A DNA stretch of 64,000 nt. Origin: Undaria pinnatifida. Taxonomy: Eukaryota > Sar > Phaeophyceae > Laminariales > Alariaceae. The stretch is taken from positions 16,072,573-16,136,572 of the forward strand of contig JABAKD010000027.1 of the NCBI GenBank assembly GCA_012845835.1, written 5' to 3'. Made by a program: the position numbers and the translations under genes. Positions 22,658-37,600 of this stretch are shown here, piece by piece; position 1 is the stretch's first letter; each line of letters begins with the position of its first letter. The notes under the pieces were generated by a model that had not been told where the DNA came from, made no database searches, and saw only the letters and a list, made by a program, of their open reading frames with translations.

Positions 22658-25600
22658 CTGCACAAAAATGCCGTGGGTGCAAATGATACCTCTTGCCACC
22701 TGGAGTACGTCGAAAGTATTGAGAGATGGTACAAGTTTACGACATAACACGGTGTTTTTAAGAGAAAGGTACGGCGACCACAGTGACATCCTAGACAAGT
22801 TTACGACATAACAAGGGGTTTGTTGTAGAGAAAGAGAATGGCGTGTATACGACTTGCCCGTTGCTCTTCTGGTGTTCCACAAACAAAAAACGTAGGTGAA
22901 AACGATGCCTCTCGCCAACTGGGGAACGACGAAAACAGTGTAGTCAGTCTTCATCGCGAATGCGGGAAAAAATACCAAATGTTAACACAATGTGAACACA
23001 GTCTCGCTTTCTCCGCGTGGTAGGATTCGAGGTTGGTGTTGGTGGCCTCAAACTCAAACTCGGAAACACCACGAAAGTCGAGTCTGTGGTGAAAGGAAGT
23101 GCCTGCGACGTCATGGTCTGGCCCCGGCTTCGCCCTCCCAATCAACCATGGAAACGCGAAAAAGTTGTGGGTAAATATAAGTTTACGGCATGTTGTGAGG
23201 TTGGTTTCACAGAGGGGAACGCCGGGAATAGAGAGATAGTATATACCATATTTTGCCAATGATATATGCGGTTTATTGAGAGATGCGGCGAAAACAGTTA
23301 GAGGTTATACAGGTTTACACAATACGGCGTTTGCTGTAAAACGAGGGACGGCGAAAAAAAATGGGATATTATAAAAGGTTGCGATGCAGTCGTATAGGGC
23401 TTGTTGTGAAGAGGGTTTAGGCGAAATTCGTGAGAATGTATGCAACTGTACGATACAATGTGGGGCTTTGTTGTAGGGAGAGAATCGCATGCATACAGGC
23501 CTCAAAGCTCAAAAGCGCGACCTAGCCCCTGGCAGGCAGCGCCCAAAGCAAGCAGTGTGTTGGAGGGCGAGTGCACGTTGCAGAAGCGACAACAGACTAC
23601 ACGAGCATAAGGCACTACCGTGGCTGTCAGCCTAGCACTAGCGCTGCTCTTGTTATTATTTCTGGCGGCGCCCTGACGCTGTATCCCGGAATCTCTGATA
23701 ATGTCACCGATGGGTAGCTTGGAGCGTCGACGAAGCCTGGACGAATAAGTGGGTAGCGGGAAGGGCGGCTGCAAAGCGGGACAGGCCAAACGCTGCTATC
23801 TGGGGGGGTGAGTGAACAGATACGTGCGGAGTGATCGCAAGGGGAAGGACTTTGCGCCGTTTGCCCTTGTGCCATTGCCCCTCGTGATGGTTGAGGTTGT
23901 AGTAGTAGTTTTTGTTCTTGTGCTTGTTTTTGTTTTGGTGTTTCTTTTTGTTCTTGCTGTTGTTATTGTTGACGGACTTCGTACAATCAACAACAGCACC
24001 CACCTCGTTCTTGTCGACCAGCTCGTTCGAGGCCGCCTCCGCGATCTGCTCCCCCACAAAGCAGCACCGCACCGCAACACCAGCCACCCAAGGCGAAACA
24101 GGACAGGCAGAACGCGTTTCGATCAAGACGGCGGGGCACGGGCAATTGGCATAAACGTACTAGCCGGTGCTTAACAACTATCTGAACATTCTTGGTGTTA
24201 CCGAAGCACTTGCCCCTTCTACATACCACTAAAAAAATGATTCCACGCCAATTCCAAGCAGGTTTCCCAAAAAAGTGGGTACATTTGTATGTAAAAGGGG
24301 TAACGGTCTTTCTTCATGGGTTAAAGTGTTCCTACGTTCTTTTTGTTGCCGAAATAGATTGACCAAGTACTGGATTTATTTCCAGAAGAAGAAAAAACTG
24401 AAATTATTCGTGTCGTTAGGATCGATCAGTACGAACGCACGAACCGACCCGAGTGCTGCGCGCCATGTGCGCACTCGATTGGCCCCTTAGCCAGCTCGGT
24501 TGACCTCGACGACACCGACACCGACGACTGCCGAACAAAACCCGCGCGGGAAGCAAATGCTGACACTGGGAAAAAAAAAACGGGACCTTTCTCATGCCAC
24601 TGCCGCTGCTGTCTTGGTTGACACCGCCTGCCGTCGCAGAACATGTCAGCTTTCGCAAAATGGCTGATATAAACATCCACACTAGGCCCTCCAATTTTCC
24701 CAGGCGGCATTAGTTGCGGTCAGGGGTGCGGGTTGAACGTATTTTCAGCCTTGTCATCGAAGCTTGCCCTCGAGCATGGAATGGCATCAGTGCGGTGCTC
24801 ATGTGGCCCTTGTGAGGGGTACTGGCTGACGGTGGAAATAAAAGAGACGCGACCCTTACCTCCTCCGGCAAGAGCGCCTCGCACGCCCATCGCTGCATCG
24901 AGCGAATCGCGTCTCCCGACGGGTCGGCTGTAGCTAACGCCACCAACAGCGCCGCCACCCCCGTGTCTTGTCGCCCCCTCGCCCCTCCAACAAAGCCTCC
25001 ACCGGCGGGTTTCAACCCCTCACCCCCGCCCTCGGCGACATTTCTACCAGTACCGCAATCAACAACAGGTGGTGTAGAAGGTTGCGACCCCTCCACCCCC
25101 AGCTCAGCGACCCCTCCAACAGTACCAACAGCAGCAGTAGTGTGTGCAACAGGTAATACCGTTACGTCAGGTTCTTCTTCCCCTTGTTCGAGCTTTGAGC
25201 CTTTTCTGGTCCCCTTTGCGTTTTTTTTTTTGCCGAACTTTTTTTTGCCGAAACTTTTTGTGCTCGACACTTTCTTTGCCACCTCTGGCGTCTCGCACCG
25301 CCAGGCCCACCGAGCAAGGATTTCCAAAAAAGGGAAGGCCTGTCTTGCGGCGCGCAGCCCTCCCGGGTTGTCTTTGACGCCTCGTTGTACCTGCGAAAAG
25401 TTTTTATGGTATGTGTTATTGGGACCCAGGTGCAGCGACAAAACGTACCTGTTAAGTAAGGTGTTATCGTAGCGTGAAGGTGCAGCATACGATAACGACA
25501 GCGCATGCTTCGGCCATGTCGAACAACCTTTAATAGTTGTATTGAAGACTGGCAGCAAGAGCAGCACCTTCTAAACACCGCCTAACCTATCAGCAAAACA

Positions 25601-28600
25601 GCAAAACAGCCAGCATTGCTCGGTATGACAATGACAGACGCCCCGCTCATCATTATTTTTCCCTTCTGACGTCCCAAAAGGCTTAAAGTAACCCTTAACC
25701 CCTTTAGAGCCCCGACATATTTTCCTATAACAATTTCAACTAAATTGTCCCCAAAAACGGGTTTCCAGTTGTAAAACGCGTCAAGGCTTGTATCACTGCA
25801 TTTTCCCCCACTAATTTCAAGTAATTTTTTTCCAAACGAGGGGGTACAGTTCTGAAGGAGATATAATAAGAACAGCGGGGAATGAACGTGACGAGCTGGT
25901 TGCGATAACAGAGTCTGTGTTAGAGTGGTGTATTAATGGCGCATATACATAAAAACGCATGGACTCCAGATCCCATCGCCGATTTGGAGCGGCAAAAATA
26001 ACGTTTTTCAAAATGATGTTTTCAAACAGAATGTTAAGTAAGATTAAATGGTTTCAAATAATTTTTGAAGAAAAGTGATTTTTTTTTTTTCGAAAAACAA
26101 AAAATGTTTTACAAAATAGTCTTCAAAATGGTGAAACAAAATGTTCTCTAAAACATGTTTTCCAACAACTTTTCTATAAAACGTTATCGCAACGTTCATA
26201 TACACAAGCACCAGGTGCCTGGTATGGATACATATATTCGAAGTAATACTTCAATAAAAACGCACAAGTTGATACGAAGGACTTTCGAAGTATTCCACCT
26301 TCTCGAACACCTCGACCAACGACTAACGCCCTCCTCCGGCCGAACGGCTCCCCTGTAACAGTACTATTAAACAGTACTATATTGTACTATATTGTACTAT
26401 AGAATAGAGTGCACGTTATACTCGCCGTATTTTTTTAAACAAATACTTATCGTAAAAATTGGATTTCAAAATAAAAAAAAAAAGTGCAAAACAAAATACA
26501 ATTCACCCCATTTTTTAAACGAATACCAGGTACTTAAAAACAATGTTGTATAAAAAAAAAAAAAACGTGTGAAACGAATACTATTATTAACGACAACACG
26601 CAGGCGAGTAGGTGCCTTCTCGGCACCCCACCTCCTCGAACGACCCGGCCAACGAGTAACCGCCCTCCTCCAGCCGAAGAGCTGCCCCGTGCACGTTGTC
26701 GTACACCCTTGACGCCGCGTCGTTGTGCCCGGGAGTGAACAGCCCCCTGCACAAAATCAGGACAGACTGCTCCACAAGCGAGTTGTGGGCAGCAAAAATC
26801 GAGGCAACAGAGACCCTTGGAAAACACCGAGGTTAGAATGTGAGGCAGCATGATACATTGGTGGGGCCTGTGTCGTAAGCCTTTTAGGACTGCATCCGTG
26901 CTTTTCGGGTAGGTATTGGATATTGTTGGCAGGAGTAGTTGTATTTGTTGATTATGGCATACCAGGTAGCGAACAGTGATAGGGACAAATGAAACAACTA
27001 CGAATGCGATCGTACCGAGCATCTCGGAACAGCGTGCAGCAACACTACTGTCTGCATAGCATTAATGGTACCATGCTGCGCGGGTGTCACATAGCTCCTT
27101 ACGCTGCAGGTTCGACAGGTACCCTATCCCGGTAGTACCTTATCCCTGCAGCTCAGGTTGCTTGGCGTGGGCGATATTTCTCTCGGATTTTTTTTTCGAG
27201 TTCTCAATTGAAACCCAAATTTTGAAGAAAAACGTGCGCGCAATTCGACTACCAATCCCATCGGCTAGGCCTATCGCTCGAAAACAAATGTATGATACCA
27301 TTGGGATTAGGACTGCACGAGAACAAATACCGATACGAACACAGTTATAACACCACACTTCAATTGCAAGATCCAGACAAAAGGGGGGGATATATGTTAT
27401 GGTATCCCCGTTTCCTCATCTATATATTTTTGGAGGCGTTGTTATTATAATCTGCGCTGAGGGGCACCCCTCTGCTGCCAGGGATCCAATTTTCAGGACG
27501 GAAAATAAGTGCGTTCAGTCGCGTCGATAGCAGCAATAACACTAGTAGGGTCCGTCGTATACTGCCCTCTTAGTTATCCAGGCGCTGCGGGAGTAATACC
27601 CAATCATACACTCAAAACAAAACAAAAAACGAACAAAGTTTGTTCATTACCTGGTATATTATTTAGTATATTATTCCAAACTCGTAACGCACCAGTTTTT
27701 TTTCACTCCGTCAGGGTCAGAGTTGCGTCGTTTTCGGTGTTTCTTCGTGTGCCCCTGACGGCACCGCAAAGACCACAGTGGCCAGTTATTTCAGTTCAAG
27801 AACCCAGTAAGCCAGAAAATGTTGGGCCCGTTACCGTACCGTAGCATGACTCGAAAACTTTCGACGCATGAGACCTTCACTTACCTGGTGCCGATCGCGC
27901 GCCGGAGCGTGCTCCAAAAGCGCTTTCAAGTGGAACACGAAGTCCCTCTTAGTCTCGGGGGGAGCACTCGCTTCCAACAGCCTGGCGGCGGACCAGACCA
28001 GACTACACTCCGCAAGGCACCGCTCGACCCCCGTGACCACCAGCTGTTGGCCATGGTTCGTGTCGTACTTAGGGCACACACCGTCGGCCACCTGCCATCA
28101 TTGTATACATCATTGTATGCATCATTGTACGCGGCAGCCACACAACAACAGCTTAATCACATGTAATGGAGGCGGATGGCATAATGTCACTATATGGAGA
28201 AAAGATAATTCCTACTTTACACGGCCGCCTATCTATTGTGTAGGGGGGCCTTTTGAGCTGGGTGAATCCGTAGAGACGCGGAAGCCCACCCGTGACGATT
28301 CTTGCGAGCGACTCCTAGGCGAACATAAGGACCAATGGCCCAGACCAAACCGATGAACCCAACGTATTAATACTGCAAAACGCAGCAGTGCTGTAAACAT
28401 ATAAAAACATCCTTGCGCACTGTAGAATGTAGCACACGCAATCGAACTACCAAGTTACAAAGTTCACCGGAACGAACTGGTCGAACTCAACGCTTGTGTG
28501 TATAAATATATACTTCCAATTAAAAAGTGGAATATGAAAATCAGCCTCAACGGGAGGTATTTGCAAAAAGCGATCGAAAAGCCCTTGATTTAAACACTAA

Positions 28601-31600
28601 CCCTACAGTAGTCCTCAACCCCAACCCCGACCGCCTGGGAAACGTCTCGAGATAAAGGCGTATTGAAGAGATAGTGTCGGCTATCAATTCGATGAAAATC
28701 GACGAGCTTAAAAAAAAGCTGAAAGGTGGAAATGCTGAAACCCATGGCAATGAAGGCTTGTACCGGGGGAGATACACCTTGTTAACACGGCTTGTCCAGA
28801 ACGTCTGAGGTAAAAATTCTTACAAGTTGGGCTGGAAAGTAAAAAGTGATGATTAAACCCGTAAAAAAAAGTCAACCATTTTGAAGAGTGCACTATCAAC
28901 CAATGTGCATAATTAGTGTGGACTAATAACTATTTTGTCGATCGACTCACGTCCGCCGCTGCTCTGGCCACGCCATTCTTCTTGGTAGAGTACTTCAAGC
29001 AGGAGAACAGATCTGTCGGCACGCCCTCCTGCTCCCCCTTGCCCGCTCTTTTGCACCGCTCGCTTAGCCGACCGACGAGCAAAAGAGCGGCTGCATGCTG
29101 CATGGGCAAGTACGGGTGCTCCTCGAAGGGCAGCACGCACTTCGCGAGGCTCACGGCGAGCATCCTGAGAATATCGGACGATTTGCTCCATGTCTCGTCC
29201 GTGAAAGGTTGTCTGCCATCCCCAAAACATCACGAGGTCACAAAACCCCGAAGCACGCGCGATCAAATTTTTAACCAGGGCCTTTGCACGGGTCACGATC
29301 CGGCCCTTGGGTAGGGTCAGGTCGGGTCTGGAGCCTTTCAAAAACTCGCGGGTCGAGTCGAGTCGGTTCAGAAGGTGTTCGAAATATCACGGGCCGGGTC
29401 GGGTCGTGTGGGGAGGTCATTAAACATCACGGGTCGGGTTGGGTGACCCTGACCCGACTCGATCCGACCCGACCCGACCCACGAGAAGTAATCCCACCCG
29501 TGAAAAGCCCTGAAATTAATAAGCGCAGGTTTCAAATATGGTTTCAGACGAAAGTCTCGGTCTCACAGTTTTAGGATGAAGAATCAGCACGGACACTGGG
29601 TATACTGATGGCGTTGGGTATAATATGATGACGAGAAAAATCGGTTTAATGTGAAGACACAGCACACACAGCTGAGGTGTCTTGATGATTTTTTGCGAAA
29701 GCATCCCCACATTGAGCAGCAAGCGCGTCAGTTGAAAGCAAATGAAGAGCGCTCGTGAAATGAGGATATTGGTGAAACACCACGCACGGGTTGGTCAGTT
29801 GAAAGCTGAGATGCTGTAGCAGGAGACCGCAGTTTGACCCTTGACTGACCGCGTCTGGCCGCCCTCTTACTCTAAAACTATACCAGGTACTTCGAAGTAG
29901 TGTATTAACCCCTTGAGAATTGCACCCGGATTCGTGCACATATTACTTGGAATTAGTGTGCGATTTTGTTTCAGCCGTAAATAGTAAAGGTGAACGTTTA
30001 AGGTCAAAAGAGAACTGCGCGCGCCCCAAAAGACCGGTATTGTCTTCTGTTTTCGTATGACCGATCGAGTTGCCATCGTACTGTAGTTCGTACGGTCATT
30101 CTACATTCGCACACCTACAGTAGTACATTGGGTACGCTCGCGGGCTGCCTGACAATGTACAGCACGGGCGAGGGACAAACCTACCAGATGTCCACCAAAC
30201 GTCACACAAGTACAATCCCCCCTCTTCTACACATGCACGAGGTTTGCATGCAGTCATAACGTCTTGGCACACAAGACGTACCGCAGACCTAAGCTACGTA
30301 CGGCTGCTGTCGCAGCTGCATGTGTCTCCACTCATCGAAATCCAGCACACCCTGTGTCCGCACTGATTCTTAACCCTTAAGACATGGCAGCTCTGTGGCC
30401 ACAATCTACGGGACAGACCGAGCAAGAGTAAGTAATCGAAAACAGCGTACTGTATGGGCGTGTGCGTGGCCGCTTCCAGACACCAGCAGCAGCATCGTAC
30501 GTACCTGGTAGTAGTTAGTACCTGGTCAACTCTTCTTCAAGCTGGTCGAACATTCCATGCAGCGGAAGCAGCTCCCAGGAAGGCAATCGAGCCCGCTTCT
30601 CTTCGACCTTTTCCTCGACCGGCGCTAGCGTGGCGTCGAGCTTAGTTGTTGCCGCTCGTCTGCTTTGCACGAGGACGTGGGGTAGGTGGGCGAGCTGGAA
30701 TGCAGCAGCAGCAGCAGCAGCAGCAGCAGCGGCGGCGCCAGTGCTAGCTGTATGTGTATGTCTACCCGACAGCCGTCGCAGCCTGTGGTCTTGGTGACGA
30801 TAGCCAGAGCTCCGGCTAGACACTACGAACAGCAAGGCCCATATGAGACCTACCCCAGCGGTAACCGGGCATCGTCTGCGTCCCGGGTAGACAATCGTCA
30901 GGCGCCCAGACATGCTGTCAACCACAGGTGAAGGCATGAGAGCTCCGGCGGCAAGAGAGGTGAGGGTGGCTAAACCAGGAGTTGCGAATGTAACGGCGTT
31001 TTGAACAGGGGCGAAATGTGACAGTCTCGTGTAAAAAAAATCAGAGATCGCCTACGTAACGATCTGGTCGCGCGAATTTTGAATTTTTGGGGCTTCGAGC
31101 GCGCAACGAACGATCGACGTCCAACCACGGACGAGAAACCCCGCGCCTGCGTGTGTGGCCAGGTTCTAGTTGAGGCCCTCCCCTCTAGAGCGATGTCGGT
31201 GCCCACTCGCGCCACTGAGTGCGCACGTCCAAGCATCGACATGTGATCATGTAGTCTAGTGATGGTGATGCATTTATTTGTTTGATCTCTTTGAACCAAA
31301 TTTACATTCGGCTGAGGTGGTTCTTTCGTCCACGTCGAGCTGTCCTCGTAGTACTAGACTAGACTACAAGTACAAGTACCTGCTCTGAAGTAGCAGTGTG
31401 GGACAATTAATTGTGTCTACCGGTTGTCCGGGGCCACATTCATGCCGGCAGTATAATAATGTGCGTTAGCAGTTTCTTGAACTCTTTTTTTTCTTCTCAA
31501 TTTTTTTCCTGGTACTTTCCAGCTTCTGGACACAAGCTCTAGGTCACAGGTGAGGTGTCGTCCCTTCTTCCTCCCGGCTTATGCCTTCAAATTTTATCGC

Positions 31601-34600
31601 TCGTAGGGTTCAGCAATCCCAAGACTGCTCATCGATTTTTCATCGAGTGTTGCTAACTCACGCTGTCGCGCTTTCCGCGAGTCAATTTGTGCACAAGAAA
31701 AAGTCCCCACGAATTTGTAGGAGTACAGTACTCGTATGCACCCGGGGGGATCCGAACTCACGAAGAAACTGACCTTACCAGGCTTGCGAAGATACCCTGA
31801 TACGCCACCGGGGCGACCGCAAAGGTTAGGGTTTTAGTCTAACCCTAAACCCTAACCTTAACATGCTGGATGCTGGGTTGTTAGCGATGCTTCCGAATCA
31901 TGGACGATGTAGGATGCAGCTGCTGCTTGCTGCTGCTGCGCTGCTGTGTTGCTGCTGCTGCTGTTGACTCAAGAGAACCAACAAGTATGTATGTTTTGTG
32001 CGAGTAGCCCTTTTGTACTTACTATTAATATTAATACTGGTGTCGGTAGAATCTTCATCTTCGCATCACAAGCGTTCAGGATCCAGCCGTTAATATGAAG
32101 GATTACACGGCAAATCTTACGACACATTTGTTGAGCTCATACCTCTATTGGTAGTTTTTAAGTCTAGGATGGCAAGACACACGAAGTCGAAGAGCATGAA
32201 AGAAAGAGCTACTATTATAAAATTATCTGGTACATGCACCTCAGATCTACAGCATGCCACTACTACTGTGCCGGAATAATGCTATTATTAATAGTAATCA
32301 AACGCCCCGAGGCGCTATTTTTCAGCAGTAGCAACGGGCTAAAATCGATGCGTCGACGGCTGAAGAGGTTAAACGTTTTGAAAAAAAAACGGGGTAAACA
32401 TCATTCCTGAAGAAATGGCAACACAAGCCCTGGACACACGGTAAACGTCCCCCTTTTTAGATATATGTTGGGGCGAACACCTCGACGAGGTCGAGCTGGC
32501 AAGTCATTTGAATGTGGGAAACGGAGTGTTTCCGAAGCAGGAAATCAACATATATATGATTATAGTCCGAAGTACGAGTACACACAGTATTTTAATAAGA
32601 ACGTGGACAATCATTCTTGAAAGTTGAAAGCAAAGCTAGATAGAGGCACGTTGTGTTCTGTGGCGGCATCTTGCACCTGAATACAGCAGCAAGCAATAAT
32701 AGTCTAGTCAACCAACTCGGCGAAAAGCTCACTCGGAAGTCGCAGAACGCTTGCACGAGGATGACGTCGTCCCTGGTGGTTTCTTCGTCCGAGCAAGACG
32801 TACACAAGAAAGCAGTATCTAGTATGTCGCAACAATGACCCGTCACTAATAGTTCCAAGCAGTTTGCGCCCGAAAACGTGTGGGCACATTTCACTAAGAG
32901 TAAAATGTGTATCATGGTTAATTATTTGTATGCCGACGTGAGATTTTAGACACGTACAAAAAAATCGTTGTTGATTTTTTCATATGATGGTGAGGCGGAT
33001 TGGAGACAGAACATGTTACGACTACTGCGAGGCAGTACGTGTATGTACCACACCCGTATTGCTGTCCCAGCATGTGTTAGCGCATGGGCCATGACATGAT
33101 GAAACATGTAATGGTGTTGTTATGCTGCCATATACCCCATAGAGATGGATGTTACAACAGGTCATTACAGGAGAACGTCTGCCGCTGTGGGTGGATTGGG
33201 TGATGCCGTCAATTCACTTACCAGCCAAGCTCGACATAAATGCTATCCAATCGAGTAACACTCAACAGTAGTAGTCCGTGGGAGATGCCGTACTGAACGC
33301 GTCTGGCCCTCAATCCCCTGGTCGTGGCGTATTTTTTTGGTCGTACTGAACGATATTTTTCCAAGTGTCGACTACGAACATAGAAATGGGATCGATACAT
33401 GGATTTGCGTTTGTCGCTATCGTTATCGTGTCAAACCGGATTCTTGTCCGATGTTCACCACAAACCACCACCACTGTTGTGGTTTTACTGTTACAGTAGT
33501 GATCATAGCATTACGGCAGTACACACGGCGAAACCGTTTGTGCACACGGCGAAACCGTTTGTGAGGACATCGCAGCAAGCAAAGCAAGGCAAGGCAAAGC
33601 AGAACAGAGCAGAATACCCTAACCCTAAAGCAGGGCAGGGCAAGGCGAGGCAAGGCAAGGCAAGGCAGGGTAAGGCAAGGCAAGGCAGGGTAAGGCAAGG
33701 CAAGGCAAGGCAGGGTAAGGCAAGGCAAGGTAAGGCAAGGCAAGACAAGGCAAGGCAAGGCAAGGCAAGGCAAGGCGAGGCAAGGCGAGGCAATGCAAGG
33801 CAAAGCGAGGCAGAGCAAAGCAAAGCACGAAGACCTGCTTGACTCAAGAGTTCCATCTACTCAAAATCAGAAAATCAAGGGCGACGCCGGGCAGGAAACA
33901 GCATACAAGTAGACTTTCCCGAGAATAATGGTCCGGGCGGTACGCTTGACCATATTTGTTGCGCATCTAAATGAAATTAAAATAGTCAACTCTGCGGTGC
34001 AATCTCCGCCCCTCCAACTCTGCTGTAGCGTTGTGGCACCACCCCCCAGATGATAAAAAACTACAAGAATAATAATCCCTGTCCATTCCTAGCGCGCTTC
34101 TCCGCTGCGGGCGGTGTGCAATCAATGCCGTAAACCCATTCCAACCGTTCGGTACGCCACCAAAAAAACTCGAAACCCCACCCGTACGTACGTATCATAT
34201 GGTGGCCACCGGGGAAACAATCTAGCGCACTGCAACGCCAACGCCCACCCAATCCAAACTTGCGCAATCGAAGTATCACACGCAGCTTGCAAACACATTT
34301 TCTACGAAATCCTCGATTTCACAGCTGAGGTGAATCTGTAATTTCCATAACAAGCAATACACCGTGCACCACAACGGACAACATCATATGACAATGCCAA
34401 GCGGAAATTCTTCGGACTGGAAGGGAAAGGACGAACCACCCACCAAACGTGAAAAGTTACACTTGCAACTACTGACAACTACTGTAAAATTATAGTACAA
34501 GGCGTCACCCACATAATTGATCGTGAAAGTTCACTCTTATTTCTAATCTCTTATAGAGTCTTGACTGGGTATAGTCTCAAGCCCGAATGCCCACCCACCC

Positions 34601-37600
34601 CGCTAAAAAACGCCACAGTACCTACAAGCTACCGTGTAACCAGTGCTTGACCTCGTCCAATTTTAACACTCGATTTTTCTTTGTGTGTTCTACCTTTTAC
34701 ATGAAACCGTTTCTTATGCCACCGACTTCCAAAACACCCAAGGTCCGTACTACTACACATTTCTCAAGAGACGTACTACTCTGGGCGGAAACATAAGAAA
34801 CGAATCACAATCATACTAACACCTCAACGGTTTTGACATTTACGCCCAGAGCGGTACAATTGACCGAGGACCGAGGTGTCTGGTGGAGACGCACCATGGC
34901 CACTAACAGTGCTCGCCGCTAGCTCAGTCGTGGTGTGTCCCTTTAGACGGAAATATAAGCACCGGTTTGTGCGGCATTTTAGTATCCATAAGGTCCATAT
35001 ATTTCTGCCCGGAGTGATATCTCTCAACAGTGTCACCAAGTCTTGAGTTGCCAGCAAGGTAGCCCTTCGCTCGAGACGATCTCTTGGAGTAGACGCTGAT
35101 CCGGAGGCTCGCCCGCCAAGAAGTCCCTTTGATCCAAAAGACACCGCCCGTCTGTTCGCCCATAGTCGTGGTTCATGCTCGACGAGCTGCAAGGGGAACG
35201 GGGGGGTGTTGTAATATGACGAGGTGCCGGAAGGTGTGAGGGAAGGGACGCAGGGGTATCAGCTTCGATTGGAGACAGCACCCGTTATTTTTCTTGGTAG
35301 ATTTCTTATTACCGGCGTTGAACTATGAGAAGCTCGAGGAGACAGGAAAGGGGGAGTGAGACCTTGGGGGGGGGGTGAGGCTCACAGAGTTCCAGCATTG
35401 CTGCTGTGCTCTCTTTTGGACCTTCTTTTATGGAACGTATAAGGAACGTTATCCTAGAGGTTGTACTTTCCTATGGGCGCTTGAGGCGCTTACAGCTATG
35501 TTGTCCAGAGGAGCGTTCTCATGACTCTACCTTTTTGCTGGTGCTTGAGGCGCTTACATCTATCTATCGTATCCAGAGGAAGAACGTTCTATCACCGAGA
35601 ACACTCTTGTGATATCAGCTAGCTAGATTTTGCGGGTTATCTTCTCCACTCAGAATATTCCGTTTAAGAGAATATTATTGTGACCAATAGACCAGAACTC
35701 TGCGGGCTATCTGACCGAACCTGTTGCCAGCTGTACTGACACTCTTATTACATTAACCCACCCTGAATAGTGGTATATGCAGACCTCAAGACGGTCGAAG
35801 GGTGACGACAAAAGTTCATTCTAAAAGACCGGGAAAGGGGGTCGAAGATGCGGCTATTCGAAACAAAGATATGAGGCTATAGATTCCCCCACACCTCGTA
35901 ATGAGGCATAAACGCTACTGATAGGACCATTCACTAGAGCAAATCGCTGAAATAAATACCATAACAAGATAGAGGAAGACAGAACCAGAATGGGGCAGCC
36001 TACGTAGAGCAGCGCATCCAGCTATCTTGCCCTTCGTCATATCCACACCAAGGCCGGCCGCGGCTCCGTGTGGAACCCGACAGAGTACCGTCCCGACGCC
36101 ACTGCACACCCCAACCCCCTCCCACGACGGCCGTGCCCACGGCGGCGACGCCGCCCCATCCCACAGCGGCCTGCTTTTGTTGTGGTGTAAGAAGCTGGCC
36201 AACCCTCTCCTTCCCTTTACCCAACGGCCCTGGCATCACCGTCAGCACTAGTCCACAGCGGCCCTACCGCCGCCAAACGCTGCAAACTCGTGGCGCTGCA
36301 GAAATCGCCGATGAGGCGGGTTAGAGGCGACGCCATGTCTTGTGGGTATCCGAGAGTCTTTCGGAAACACTTGTGAAGGGTGATGAGGGAGATCCTCACT
36401 ATCTGCGACGAATCAGGGAAACAGTCATTTGATACACCCGTGGGTGAAGGGATGGCACATAACCCTTCACAAGTGTTTCCGAAAGGCTCTCGGATACCCA
36501 CACGTCATGGCGGCGCCTCGAACCCGCCTCATCGACGATTTCTGCAGCGCCACGGGTTTGCAGCGTTTGGCGGCGGTAGGGCCGCTGTGGACTAGTACCT
36601 CGGTCGTGAACGACGCGTCGTCAACAGTTGGGATGCCGCTTATAAGGCATGGTCCATGTTCTGGTATCGGCGGCGCGGTGGACGCATCGTGTCCGGCTTC
36701 GACCAGGAGTGTTGGGAGCGACACCGCTACGACATCGTCCTAACTTCTGCAAGTTCAGCCAGAACCCGGACCTACCACGAGCACTCGCGGCAACTGGCGA
36801 GAAGCACATCGCTGAGGCCAGCCCGTACGACCTCATCTGGGGCATCGGCTACAGGGCTGACCCCCCGTTCTCTATAGCCAGCTGTACTGACACTCTATTA
36901 CAGTCTACTCATTTCATACCTAGCCGTAGCGTCAAGAGGGAGGTCATTATACCAGTGCATACGCCATCAAACTATATCGATTATGTTACCAATACCGCAA
37001 ATTAGTCGCGGTTAAAAAAATATTTCAGATGCGTCAGATGTGAACTATATCAATTATGTTACCAATACCGCAAATTAGTCGCGGTTAAAAAAATATTTCA
37101 GATGCGTCAGATGTGAGTTCGACCGATTGAATGGTCGATACTCCGCTTTGTAAGCTGCGTGATTCGTCGTTTATGGTTCATCCTTGACGAGCTGCGGGGG
37201 GGGGGGGGGGGGGGGGGGGTACTAATTTATTGCGTGCCTGTGATTTGATCATTGACTACATACCAGGTCATCGTTTCGCGACATCGTTTCGAGACGGAGC
37301 AACGTTTCTACCCTTAATAAACACCTCCGGCGTTTGGGCGCCCAGGCGAACCGTCAGCAACAACGCAAAAACCGACAGGGAGCTGCGTGGGTCATACTGT
37401 AAGGCTAAGGCCATCGAAGCGTAAGCAACACCACAAAAACTCGTGCTTCATGCTTGACGAGCGGCGGGGGGGTGGGGGGGTGCACTCGTTTGTTGCTTGC
37501 CTTAGCTGACCATTGACCCCGCATACCTTGCGAGAAGGACCATCACTTCTACTCCTGATACAGGCTTCCGACAGTTTGGCGCTCAACCCTAACCGTCAAC

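Larger units (their letters stand above)
35726..36901. mobile_element. Segment bounded by a 25-26 bp direct repeat (possible captured cargo)
   Basis: The sequence GCCAGCTGTACTGACACTC occurs at 35726-35751 and 36877-36901, with one indel in the following TTATTAC. Between them lie the 135-bp inverted repeat and the NADAR fragment. Direct repeats this long could be short LTR-like ends or a duplication scar. No transposase seen. Confidence 0.3.

Noticed and set aside
33399-33856. Long frames of ALPCLALPC or QGKARQGK
   Set aside because: Artefact of the GGCAA pentanucleotide array.
34924-35163. Minus-strand open frame possibly of an old transposase or gene fragment
   Set aside because: Protein-like composition but no catalytic motif, partner exon or repeat ends seen; not enough to name.
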